Below are positions 35,801 through 42,179 of a stretch of DNA of 64,000 nt, piece after piece (position 1 is the stretch's first letter; each line of letters starts with the position of its first letter). The notes under the pieces are model-generated. The model did no database searches. It worked only from the letters and a program-made list of their open reading frames with translations, and was not told the origin of the DNA. The position numbers and the translations under genes were made by a program. The stretch comes from Micromonospora sp. WMMD1082 (GTDB lineage: Bacteria > Actinomycetota > Actinomycetes > Mycobacteriales > Micromonosporaceae). Location: NCBI RefSeq assembly GCF_029626175.1, contig NZ_JARUBM010000002.1, forward strand, positions 6,589,001-6,653,000, read 5' to 3'.

Positions 35801-36401
35801 CGGATGCCAGTTCCGCCAGCCAGCAGATCACCTCCACGGGCGCCAGGGAGAACCAGGCCGGCGGCTGCTCGCCCCACTGTCGAAGGACAGCGCCACGATC
35901 ATCCGCCGTGACAATGCTATGCACCAACTGCTCCACGACCGGCCACGAATCACGGATCTCAATGGCCCGATCGCGGCGCCACGGCTGGAGCATGCCCACC
36001 TGGTCGTCGAACGCCCGGGTCGTTGACATCCGGCTCAGGATGGAATGGGTGCCATCCTCCACCGCCGCGCAAGTGGACGACGCCGCGGCACGTATGTGTT
36101 CGACCTGCCGAGCCTCTTGCTGCTCGCTGTCCACAGAGTCAAGATGCCTGGAGATCAGCCGGACGCCGGTCAGACACACGACGGCCACGACGCCGAGCAC
36201 GCCCAGCATGAGGGTGACGTTGCTGGTGAACAGGTTGAGCACCACGGCGACGACGGCCTCGCACGCTGCGGTGACCACAATCGCGACCGCCCACAGGGGC
36301 AGCCTTGGGCCGCGGCCCCTGCTCGGGTACGCAGGACTGCCGCCCGGCGGCGAGCCAGCCCCCGCATCGGTGGCGGCCAGCCGACCAAATCTCCGCAACA
36401 T
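32865..36401 (-). CDS. Membrane-anchored TPR protein with probable C-terminal PIN domain
   Basis: 1178 residues. Two transmembrane helices lie at about 35-57 and 62-83 after a basic N-terminus. Residues about 140-760 are a helical solenoid with TPR-like units (e.g. GQWDLAIEQARNLVTLDPNAANARWALVHALVRR and AAGEPEAAIRTAERAL). Residues about 830-985 look like a PIN nuclease: D836 in AVIIDITAAHT, D865/D866 in VRATDDAYHDAI, and D959/D960 in FWCDDHRLRSVAADMGVPAFGTVDLI. The last 190 residues are helical and unassigned. The layout recalls TPR-(GreA/B-C)-PIN conflict proteins, with membrane anchoring as an addition. It is divergent from a DUF4265 gene. The PIN call is by eye. Confidence 0.7.
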   Translation of the reverse strand: MLRRFGRLAATDAGAGSPPGGSPAYPSRGRGPRLPLWAVAIVVTAACEAVVAVVLNLFTSNVTLMLGVLGVVAVVCLTGVRLISRHLDSVDSEQQEARQVEHIRAAASSTCAAVEDGTHSILSRMSTTRAFDDQVGMLQPWRRDRAIEIRDSWPVVEQLVHSIVTADDRGAVLRQWGEQPPAWFSLAPVEVICWLAELASDYGQNPTAARLFAIAVQRGAYPIGYWKARQAMALPKEAVAEVDELLAGAAGDHVFAHALLLVHRQKWDLAIDVLAGWQTSSNADEAMRLQLLARLHARADNLNLGIKYALEAADIEGASGPALYAAELLLYRAQYGETVHRLADTEQAAALAITARNAQRSWHGDSVKATVIAVKARRLGGKVRQARALIEPAPEGDAWPHEATDLRLRREKAELLATTGQHDQARSLAAEIGNPFVVAEIEAVVLTSTAEDSVAAAAWQTALDAAETGTDFLIAVRGLAHTGGDLPDLTEMEQQHPRLVDEIKAIHRAMGAGGGTIEALRAGATEHLALAVLLAERYGHEEKHQLAADVLNDSAHRWNDPGSMLASATHLRAAGEPEAAIRTAERALTMGGPEWAGQFDTRALIFEIHVDDGQWDLAIEQARNLVTLDPNAANARWALVHALVRRNDRDGAWNALTPDGDPFAPRDRHDARTWIGLVARFDTSTQFVSRALSTMARWPDDEQLMGVFIAQIFFGLQRQGLSTTDEDLAALHTAMFDYAERFPDSTVFRKVTISNEDPLGSLAPIIRARYESLSEAVKELDLANLPLGVFATAYGSSYTEASLKRDAGFISAHSPATEAHGRAVAEAALNSAVIIDITAAHTLALLEPQLRSQLLSGFGQVRATDDAYHDAIRGQESLGMRSTTSPGWDPVEQRPTVTTIEESVADALAEKSTLVCSILRQATRRPWPRLTRFRDADQGFEWLSSLDMAAAQSTAFWCDDHRLRSVAADMGVPAFGTVDLIRHLQSRGQIPRELRTAAEAVLLTNYFTDLGFDRVTFDLAATIDGQVPRGVAFALTRPATWTDPNAVIEFVLAMLAHAATAGPDQIEVWVSATAIGLVRITEDDRGASANLQALLTRCMTQPWMNADRLPAVLRGVRAGIGERPPATDPFEAVATGVHRNLVAKHGHAFAMSMMLALVALLPESDKATASRVILTHRD

Positions 36402-36526
36402 ACAGACTGCTCGCCTTCAGTTCGACTCCCCGCCGCACAATCCAGCCTTGGAGCGTGCAGCGGTACCCTACGACGGTAGGCGACGCTGGAGTGGGCTCGG
36501 CGGTACCCAGGACGGTGGGGTTTCAC

Positions 36527-37030
36527 GTGGCATCGGGTTCGGTCGACGTCCATGCTCAGCGGGAAGCTGAGGACATCAAGGTCTGGTTCCGGTTCGTACC
36601 ACGGGAGGGCTGGTTGCCCTTCGACACGGAAGGGTTGTGGGCGACACGGGTCGGCGAGGATCTGGCCCGGGTCCGCAACGTGCCGTTCCTGCAGGACGGA
36701 GTAGCTGAGGACGACGTCGTGCGTTTCGTGACGGACGCCGACGGGCTGCACTGGTCTGTAGAACAGGTTCAAGCCTCCGGCAACTGCACCGTGCGTGTCC
36801 TCCCGAATCCCGATGGACCACTCGGCCGGTCGGCGCAAGCCGTGCACGCCGAGTTCACGGCATTCAACCTCGGCGGCGAGGTCTTCAGCGAACAGTTGCC
36901 ACTGGTGGCGTTCAACATCCCGGCCGACGCGGATCTCACCGCTATCAAGATGTTGCTGGAACGTGGCCAAAACAATGACTGGTGGCACTACGAGGTGGGA
37001 TCCGGAACCCCACGATGGTGGGACGCCTGA
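36527..37030 (+). CDS. DUF4265 domain-containing protein
   Basis: About 167 residues from GTG 36527 (GGTGGGG upstream as ribosome-binding site); GTG 36515 is an alternative. The segments KVWFRFVPREGWLPFDTEGLWAT, RVRNVPFLQDGVAEDDVVRFVTD and VQASGNCTVRVL match the DUF4265 pattern (WA..., nPFf..gia.gDvV, SGn.TvRV). This family is small, cytosolic and often found next to toxin or immunity genes. Divergent from the TPR-PIN gene; 125 bases separate the starts. Confidence 0.75.
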   Translation: MASGSVDVHAQREAEDIKVWFRFVPREGWLPFDTEGLWATRVGEDLARVRNVPFLQDGVAEDDVVRFVTDADGLHWSVEQVQASGNCTVRVLPNPDGPLGRSAQAVHAEFTAFNLGGEVFSEQLPLVAFNIPADADLTAIKMLLERGQNNDWWHYEVGSGTPRWWDA

Positions 37031-37090
37031 CACTCATCGATTCACGATGCGCCGCCGGGCGACAACTCGCACGATCAGCGGCAGAAGCCG

Positions 37091-37135
37091 ATGCCGGTAG
37101 GGTCCCGTATGTCGAGCTGCGGTTCCTACCGGCAT
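37091..37135. terminator. Hairpin between convergent genes, with motif fragment in loop
   Basis: Perfect 11-bp inverted repeat ATGCCGGTAGG/CCTACCGGCAT around a 23-base loop. The loop carries CCGTATGTCGAG, the 3' half of the recurrent motif, and GCGGCAGA, its 5' half, lies just before the stem. It overlaps the stop of the minus-strand gene. Confidence 0.6.
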
Positions 37136-37368
37136 AGCCAGAAACCGTCGCCGTCGTGACGGACCACGTCTCCATCTGGCTGCCGGACAAAGACCGCCGC
37201 GCCCTCGATCCATACCTCGTCGCCAACGTGCAGGATGAGAGGACGCGGAAGCTCCACCGCCCAGTCGCCAGCCTCAACCATGGTCATGATCGTTAGACGA
37301 GTCACTGGCGTGGGGTCGGTCCGGATAACTCCGGTGGAGTCATCACCTTTGCCGAGGCGCATCTGCAC
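37126..37368 (-). CDS. Small hypothetical protein
   Basis: 80 residues from ATG 37368. The C-terminal half (LHVGDEVWIEGAAVFVRQPDGDVVRHDGDGFWL) reads as a short beta-sheet protein. No motif recognised. Its stop lies in a strong hairpin, which supports it as a real gene. A shorter form from the internal ATG at about codon 28 is possible. Confidence 0.45.
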   Translation of the reverse strand: MQMRLGKGDDSTGVIRTDPTPVTRLTIMTMVEAGDWAVELPRPLILHVGDEVWIEGAAVFVRQPDGDVVRHDGDGFWLCR

Positions 37369-37525
37369 GGACCGAGACTACCGAGCTGGGTAATCCGTGC
37401 TGTTCAGCATAATCGGGCACAAAACGCCTCCGAGGGCGCCGACAAGTTGGCAAAAGCGCTGGACCCGCACAGCAGCATAGCCGGAGCATACGGGACAATC
37501 GGTCACCATCTTTCACGCCCGATTC

Positions 37526-37534
37526 GCGGCAGAT
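37526..37534 (+). repeat. Recurrent intergenic motif, copy C (core only)
   Basis: GCGGCAGAT followed by GAGCGCGTC; only the 9-base core is conserved. It lies 37 bases before the next gene's ATG. Confidence 0.4.
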
Positions 37535-37570
37535 GAGCGCGTCTCACCCGTCGTCGTGGATCATCGGTGG

Positions 37571-37891
37571 ATGGGCATTCAAGTCGAGCTGCATTCGGCC
37601 GGCCAGCGGCTGGAAGCATTGCCAGACCCCGACGGCGGGTCCTTCGACGCAGCCGGTGACTTCGACCGGTTGATCCCTCGTGACGACCCGGCCTTTCCGC
37701 TGCTAGGCCAGGTCGACCCGTACGGCGAGACTCATCTCGGCCCTACTGATATGGGTTCCCTCATAACGGAAGTCGACCGATTGCTCAGTCGCGCGAAGCC
37801 TGGCCCGGAGTACCGCGGGCTGATGCGACTGCGGACGATGGCAATTCACTGCTCCACCGAGCAACAGCAACTCGTGTTCATCGGCGACTGA
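37571..37891 (+). CDS. Small hypothetical protein
   Basis: 106 residues from ATG 37571; GTG 37556 is also possible. Acidic, soluble, with GSFDAAGDFDRLIPRDDPAFPLLGQVDPYGET in the centre. This resembles small immunity-like proteins in style, but I recognise no family. It is flanked by motif copies C and D. Confidence 0.6.
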   Translation: MGIQVELHSAGQRLEALPDPDGGSFDAAGDFDRLIPRDDPAFPLLGQVDPYGETHLGPTDMGSLITEVDRLLSRAKPGPEYRGLMRLRTMAIHCSTEQQQLVFIGD

Positions 37892-37923
37892 CACCTGCCG
37901 CCCCATCGTGAACTAGGCACAAC

Positions 37924-37958
37924 CTGCCGCACGGTGTGCGGCAGATGCATATGTCGAG
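37924..37958 (+). repeat. Recurrent intergenic motif, copy D, with hairpin
   Basis: A perfect 9-bp hairpin CTGCCGCAC-GGT-GTGCGGCAG whose right arm contains the motif start, followed by ATGCATATGTCGAG. This copy shows best the hairpin-plus-tail structure and shares TATGTCGAG with the fragment at 37107. Confidence 0.65.
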
Positions 37959-37986
37959 ACGGCATCACTCCTGGCACCCTAAGCCG

Positions 37987-38343
37987 GTGGACAGCTCACC
38001 CGTGCAGCGTCATCCGAACGATGATCCCTCTCTGTCAGACGATGAGCTGGTTCGTCGGCGAGTCGCGTGGTTCGACGCCTACACGGCACAGAAGAACGTC
38101 CTGGCCCCGGCTGGAGAGTCTCTCTACACCTGTCCGTGCTGCGGACACCTCACCTTGTCCGAGCGCGGCGGGTACGAGATCTGCGATGAGTGCGGTTGGG
38201 AAGACGACGGGCAAGATGATCACGATAGTGCTGTCGTGAGGGGTGGACCAAACGGGAGACTCAGCCTCGACGCCGCACGCGCTGGTTACATCGACGGTGG
38301 CGGGATTCGGCAGGTTCACCGACCACCCCGTGAGCCGGTATAA
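37987..38343 (+). CDS. CPCC-family cysteine-rich protein
   Basis: About 118 residues from GTG 37987; ATG codons at 37945 and 37951 lie inside motif copy D and are less likely. The signature is YTCPCCGHLTLSERGGYEICDECGWEDDGQDD, with two CxxC pairs for a zinc knuckle, followed by DAARAGY. This is the CPCC family of small proteins often found near polymorphic toxins as immunity-like genes. Its target is unknown. Confidence 0.82.
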   Translation: MDSSPVQRHPNDDPSLSDDELVRRRVAWFDAYTAQKNVLAPAGESLYTCPCCGHLTLSERGGYEICDECGWEDDGQDDHDSAVVRGGPNGRLSLDAARAGYIDGGGIRQVHRPPREPV

Positions 38344-38407
38344 CGCCAACGGAACATGTGCGCCCAGGCGGAGACGCGTCGGGTCGCCCTTCCGGCACGA
38401 CCGCTAA

Positions 38408-38420
38408 GCGGCAAATCAGG
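38408..38420 (+). repeat. Recurrent intergenic motif, copy E
   Basis: GCGGCAAATCAGG, preceded by the palindrome CCGCT-A-AGCGG that includes the motif start. It lies between the converging CPCC and ATP-grasp genes. Confidence 0.45.
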
Positions 38421-38453
38421 ATTCCTCGCCGTGGGTACACACACATACGGCAG

Positions 38454-39314
38454 TCAGAGGGTGCGGGTGAGCAGTGCGGTGATCAGTGTGCTGGGTTCGG
38501 TGGTGGTTGGGCGGTCGCTGACTTGGCCGTCGCCGATCTCGATGATCCGCCAGACTCCGTCGTCGCGGAGGGCGAGGTCGACCGTGGTGAACGGCAGGCC
38601 GAGTGCGGCGATGACCGGTGTGACCGCGTCTAGGTCCACGTCGAGGTGCGGAACGTCGTTCGGGGTGTCCGGATGCGCACCGACCAAGACACAGACGCCG
38701 TTGACCCACCAGGTACGCGCCTCGGCGGAGATGAACCGCTCATAGCGGCGTAGGACGAACCCACCGACGAAGTCGTCCTCACGCAGGTGCCGCAGGCGGC
38801 TTGCCACCTTCCACGCCGTCTCGCCATCGGCGAGGTCGGGAATGAACGCCGCCTCGTACCAGTGGTGCTTCATCGACTTGGTGTAGTCACGCAGGACTGC
38901 CGGGCCAGTGCCCAACTCGACGCGCACCCGATCGAAATCGGCTCGCAGGTCGCCCCTGGTCCACACCGACGTAGGGGTGAGCGCCACCACGGCGCCGTAC
39001 CAGCCGGGCATCTCGTGGGCCCGCCGGTACTGCTCAGGCGAGGTTCGCAGTGTCACGCCGCGCCGGGCCAGCGCCTCAGCGAGGGCTGCGTACTGCTCGC
39101 TACGCAGCATCCAGCCCCGGTAGACCGCCTCACCGCCAGCAGGCACCAACGCCACCGCCTCATCCACACGACCCGGCCTGGTCAGCGCATCGTGGTCCAC
39201 CACCGCCACGTCAAGTCCGGCCTCACGAGCAGCCACCGCCTCCGCCTTGAAGTGCTCGTCGGGACGACGCGGTCGCAGTGGATCCGCAGGAACCAGCAGC
39301 ATCACACCCTGCAT
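38454..39314 (-). CDS. ATP-grasp domain protein (R2K-like)
   Basis: 286 residues from ATG 39314 (MQGVMLLVPADPL). The C-terminal ATP-grasp features include VLRDYTKSMKHHWYEAAFI (lysine region), GGFVLRRYERF, WWVNGVCVLVGAHPD and DDGVWRIIEIGDGQVSDRP, where the acidic Glu and neighbouring Asp would bind metal. N-terminal half: RGWMLRSEQYAALAEALARRGVTLRTSPEQYRRAHEMPGW. This resembles the R2K clade of ATP-grasp enzymes; such enzymes form amide or similar bonds using ATP. The substrate is unknown. Flanked by motif copies E and F. Confidence 0.75.
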   Translation of the reverse strand: MQGVMLLVPADPLRPRRPDEHFKAEAVAAREAGLDVAVVDHDALTRPGRVDEAVALVPAGGEAVYRGWMLRSEQYAALAEALARRGVTLRTSPEQYRRAHEMPGWYGAVVALTPTSVWTRGDLRADFDRVRVELGTGPAVLRDYTKSMKHHWYEAAFIPDLADGETAWKVASRLRHLREDDFVGGFVLRRYERFISAEARTWWVNGVCVLVGAHPDTPNDVPHLDVDLDAVTPVIAALGLPFTTVDLALRDDGVWRIIEIGDGQVSDRPTTTEPSTLITALLTRTL

Positions 39315-39355
39315 CGTGCCCGACCCGGCCAGCAACCTCCACGCCATATTCCGGG

Positions 39356-39422
39356 CTGTCTCGTTAACGGAGACCTCTCTGCTGCCGACGGGTTGACAAG
39401 AGAGGTGCCGTTAGCGAGACAG
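39356..39422. repeat. Long imperfect inverted repeat (about 24-bp arms)
   Basis: Left arm CTGTCTCGTTAACGGAGACC and right arm ending GGTGCCGTTAGCGAGACAG pair over about 24 positions with one base difference and a small bulge, around a loop of 18 bases. It lies just upstream of the ATP-grasp gene and next to motif copy F. It is far more perfect than a normal terminator and AT-richer than its surroundings. It may be a small mobile (MITE-like) remnant or an operator. Confidence 0.7.
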
Positions 39423-39444
39423 GCCCCGCGATTTTACACGGGGA

Positions 39445-39464
39445 GCGGCAAATCCGTACGTCAG
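39445..39464 (+). repeat. Recurrent intergenic motif, copy F
   Basis: GCGGCAAATCCGTACGTCAG, close to the full consensus, preceded by CCCCG...CGGGG pairing. It separates the ATP-grasp and Imm35 genes. Confidence 0.6.
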
Positions 39465-39496
39465 CCTGGGAACGGCGAGGCGTCGTACCGGCGCGG

Positions 39497-39823
39497 TCAG
39501 CCCACATCGGTAGTCAACCCGCCGTGTCGGGGCTGGATCTGGTCTTCGATGGGGTTGCCAGAGGCGCCGAGATACGGCGGCTCACCCGACTTGGGCACGA
39601 CGACCGGACCGTTACCGACGAGAGACGCCAGAAGCTCCATGCCCTGCAAGAACCGTCGCGTGTTGTAGCCGAAAACCCAAGCGGTCGGGAATTCCTGACA
39701 AGAGCAGATGACGACGTCGACACCGCATTGCGGACGCACCACCCGATCAAGCAGATCCTGGGCCGCCTCGTAGGCGTCCTGCATCACGATCCCTTGAAAT
39801 GGCCACGACCGATTCATGTGCAT
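39497..39823 (-). CDS. YrhB/Imm35-like immunity protein
   Basis: 108 residues; ATG 39784 (MQDAYEAAQDLLDRVV) is the likely core start and 39823 the longest. The pattern EFPTAWVFGYNTRRFLQG, GNGPVVVPKSGEPPYLGASGNPIEDQI matches the Imm35 (YrhB) fold: helical start, WvF.Y strand, GNgP.vv, G..p.e. Such proteins neutralise toxins of polymorphic systems. No toxin gene lies nearby, so it is an orphan here. Confidence 0.68.
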   Translation of the reverse strand: MHMNRSWPFQGIVMQDAYEAAQDLLDRVVRPQCGVDVVICSCQEFPTAWVFGYNTRRFLQGMELLASLVGNGPVVVPKSGEPPYLGASGNPIEDQIQPRHGGLTTDVG

Positions 39824-39995
39824 ACCCCCTGCGGGCTGTCTCCGCTGATCCGGTTATCGCCGCGTTATCATCGCATCCTGCGCGGGCACTGAGGCATCCG
39901 CTCATCGGCATGACAGTGCACGTGGCGCCAGTAGGAGCCCTGCGAGTTGGCGTGGTCGGTCACGGCGACGGTCGGCGGAGGAACGGTCACTGGTG

Positions 39996-40733
39996 TCACT
40001 CTGGCGGCGGCCCGGCATTGACGTCGGCGTAGGACGGTAGGTCGGGGCGTATGGGGAGGCCGTCGCGGACGGCTACCGCGGTGTCCACGGCGGCGGCGAG
40101 GGCGGTGCGGAAGAGCAGGGATCCGGTGCTGATCCGGCGTACTCCCAGGTTTGCCAGGGCGGCGACGGTGTGCTGGCCGGGCAGGAACAGGACGTTGACC
40201 GGCACGTCGACCGCCGCCACGATGCGGACGATGTCGGCGGGCTCCGCCAGGCCGGGTATGAACACCCCGTCGGCGCCGGCGTCCGCGTAGAGGCGTACCC
40301 GACGGAGGGTTTCGGCCAGGTCTCCGGGGCGCTGCCAGTGGGTGTCGGTCCGGGCGTTGACGAACAGGTGCGGCACCTCCCGCTTCACCGAACGGATCAA
40401 CGCCGCGTGCGCCTCGGCCGGGCCCATGGCGTCTTCCATGTTGACGCCGACCGCACCGGCCTCGGCCACGGCGACCGCGGTGCCGACCGAGCCGGTCTCG
40501 ATGTCGACGGTGAGGTGGATCGGGAGGTTGGCCAGGCTGCGGGTGAGGCGCAGCGTGTCGGCGTCGGTGGCGCCGACGCCGTCTGGCCGGCCAGCGGCGG
40601 CCGCGACGCCGAGGCTGGTGGTGCCGAGCGCGGGAAAGCCCGCCTCGACCAGGCGCCGGGCTGACGCGACGTCCCACACGTTCGGCAGTACGAGTGGGTC
40701 GCCGCTGCGGTGCAGGGCGGCGAACTCCTTCAC
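39996..40733 (-). CDS. Isocitrate lyase / PEP-mutase superfamily enzyme
   Basis: 245 residues. The segments LVLPNVWDVASARRLVEAGFPALGTTS, VDIETG and GAVGVNMEDA are the PEP mutase/isocitrate lyase pattern with metal-binding acidic residues; VLFLPGQ and GVRRISTGS follow. The CKxxH loop of true isocitrate lyases is absent, so it is a carboxyphosphonoenolpyruvate phosphonomutase/oxaloacetate-type member. The start overlaps the stop of the P450-like gene by 4 bases, so they are co-translated. The reaction is unknown. Confidence 0.88.
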   Translation of the reverse strand: MKEFAALHRSGDPLVLPNVWDVASARRLVEAGFPALGTTSLGVAAAAGRPDGVGATDADTLRLTRSLANLPIHLTVDIETGSVGTAVAVAEAGAVGVNMEDAMGPAEAHAALIRSVKREVPHLFVNARTDTHWQRPGDLAETLRRVRLYADAGADGVFIPGLAEPADIVRIVAAVDVPVNVLFLPGQHTVAALANLGVRRISTGSLLFRTALAAAVDTAVAVRDGLPIRPDLPSYADVNAGPPPE

Positions 40734-41392
40734 GCGAGGGCTCCTTCGACGAGGGCGAGGGCGTGCTCGCGTCCGGGGCAGCGGCGGGGTCCGGACCCGA
40801 ACGCCAGATCGCCCGCCAGGCGTACCCGTACCACCTCGCCGGCGTCGACCGTGACGTCGCCGACGGTGGTCCCGACGAGCGCCTGCCGCTTGGTCGCCGG
40901 GACCGGCGGATCATCGCGCAACACGTCGTCGACGGGGCGGCCCCGAGTCCGTTCGATCAGGGCGATGGTGGGCTGGTACGCCTGCACGAGGACCCCGATG
41001 CGGGCCGCGGTCGGCTCGTCGAAGGCGCCACCGAGGACCGCGACCAACCGATCGACCGCCGCGTCCGCCCGGGGCTCGTCGCCGGTGTCCGGTTGGTACG
41101 CCTGCGCGACGTCACGCACCAGGTTTACGACGGGCTCGCCCACGCCCATCTCGCGGGCGAGTACCGCCACCGGGTGCACCGGGCCCTGGTCGCAGAGGGA
41201 CTCCAGCGGGATCGCGTCCAGGATCGCGCTCGACAGTGCGCGGCGGCGCTGGTGAGCTTCTCCGCTGCTGAACCGGCCGACCGTGGCACGTAGCCAGGCG
41301 ACGCCCGCGGACGCGGGTGGGACCGGTGGCACCACGAAGGTCGGGTCGTTCAGGACGGCGAGGGCGGCGTCGCGGCCGTTGATCTGCTGCAT
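40730..41392 (-). CDS. Miniature cytochrome P450-like protein
   Basis: 220 residues from ATG 41392; the open frame upstream is antisense to the ArsR gene. P450s are about 400 residues, so this is half length. The heme loop is intact: FGSGPRRCPG with the axial Cys. A K-helix-like DVLRDDPPVPATKR precedes it, with Asp in place of the Glu of ExxR. An I-helix-like stretch is present (ARIGVLVQAYQPTIALIERT), but the canonical A-G-x-x-T is gone. It is coupled to the PEP-mutase-like gene. It may be a heme-binding protein with altered chemistry rather than a monooxygenase. Confidence 0.78.
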   Translation of the reverse strand: MQQINGRDAALAVLNDPTFVVPPVPPASAGVAWLRATVGRFSSGEAHQRRRALSSAILDAIPLESLCDQGPVHPVAVLAREMGVGEPVVNLVRDVAQAYQPDTGDEPRADAAVDRLVAVLGGAFDEPTAARIGVLVQAYQPTIALIERTRGRPVDDVLRDDPPVPATKRQALVGTTVGDVTVDAGEVVRVRLAGDLAFGSGPRRCPGREHALALVEGALA

Positions 41393-41443
41393 GCGGCGAA
41401 CGTACGGCCGGGATCGTTCGGCGGTGGCCGAAAGGTGACGACC

Positions 41444-41455
41444 TAGGCTGGGTGG
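41444..41455 (+). promoter_or_regulatory. -10 box of leaderless promoter for ArsR regulator
   Basis: TAGGCT at 41444-41449 lies 6 bases before GTG 41456. Confidence 0.45.
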
Positions 41456-42154
41456 GTGACCTCGGCCTCGGACCTGGCGTCGCTCGCAAGCCTGCTGGCC
41501 GACGAGACGCGGGCGGCGATGTGCCTCGCGCTGCTCGACGGCCGCGCGTGGACGGCGGGCGAGTTGGCGGCGCACGCCCGGGTCGCGCCCTCGACGGCGA
41601 CCGAGCACCTGCACCGGCTCATCGGTGGCGGGCTGCTCGTCGAGCGGCGCCAGGGCCGGCACCGGTACGTACAACTCGCCGGTCCTTCCGTCGCGCAGCT
41701 TCTCGAGGACCTGGCGGCCCGGGTCGAACCTCGCCCGGCCCCGCCCCGGGGATTGCGGGCGGCGACCGCGAGCGCGGCCCTGCGACGCGGCCGCACCTGC
41801 TACGACCACCTCGCGGGACGGCTCGGCGTCGCCGTGACCGACGCGATGACCGGTGCCGGACTGCTGGACCAGACCGGCGGCTTCGCCATCACCACCGCCG
41901 GCCTGACCTGGCTGACCGACACGCTCGGCCTGAGCCCGGAGAGCCTGCGGCCCGGCAGACGACCCCTCGCCCGCGGCTGCCTCGACTGGACCGAGCGGCG
42001 CCCGCACCTGGCCGGGCTGGCCGGAGCAAAGCTCTGCGAGACGCTCCTCGGCAACGGCTGGGTGATCCGGATCGGAACCGGCCGGGCGGTGCGGCTCACC
42101 CCGCACGGAAAGGCGGCGCTGCGGGACCGTCTGGGACTCTCCGACGTCGATTGA
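41456..42154 (+). CDS. ArsR-family transcriptional regulator
   Basis: 232 residues from GTG 41456. The N-terminal winged HTH (about 8-75) is LASLLADETRAAMCLALLDGRAWTAGELAAHARVAPSTATEHLHRLIGGGLLVERRQGRHRYVQL. The rest is a longer C-terminal domain with RLTPHGKAAL, as in ArsR-type regulators of about 230 residues seen in actinomycetes. No Cys-rich metal site is visible. Divergent from the miniature P450/PEP-mutase pair, which it probably represses. Confidence 0.87.
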   Translation: MTSASDLASLASLLADETRAAMCLALLDGRAWTAGELAAHARVAPSTATEHLHRLIGGGLLVERRQGRHRYVQLAGPSVAQLLEDLAARVEPRPAPPRGLRAATASAALRRGRTCYDHLAGRLGVAVTDAMTGAGLLDQTGGFAITTAGLTWLTDTLGLSPESLRPGRRPLARGCLDWTERRPHLAGLAGAKLCETLLGNGWVIRIGTGRAVRLTPHGKAALRDRLGLSDVD

Positions 42155-42179
42155 CGGGCGTACCTGCGCGGTTGCGTAG

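Noticed and set aside
37945..37953. ATG starts of the CPCC gene at 37945 and 37951
   Set aside because: They lie within the hairpin/motif copy D; the GTG at 37987 gives a protein of the normal family length.
32064..39464. Classical integron attC array
   Set aside because: No GTTRRRY/RYYYAAC core sites and no integron integrase in the window; genes lie in both orientations. Kept only as a cassette-like pattern.
32064..39464. CRISPR array
   Set aside because: Repeat copies are 19-20 bases at most, degenerate and hundreds to thousands of bases apart.
41393..42106. N-terminal extension that would make the P450-like protein 458 residues
   Set aside because: The added part is antisense to the ArsR gene and has no P450 helices; the short form starts at a proper ATG.
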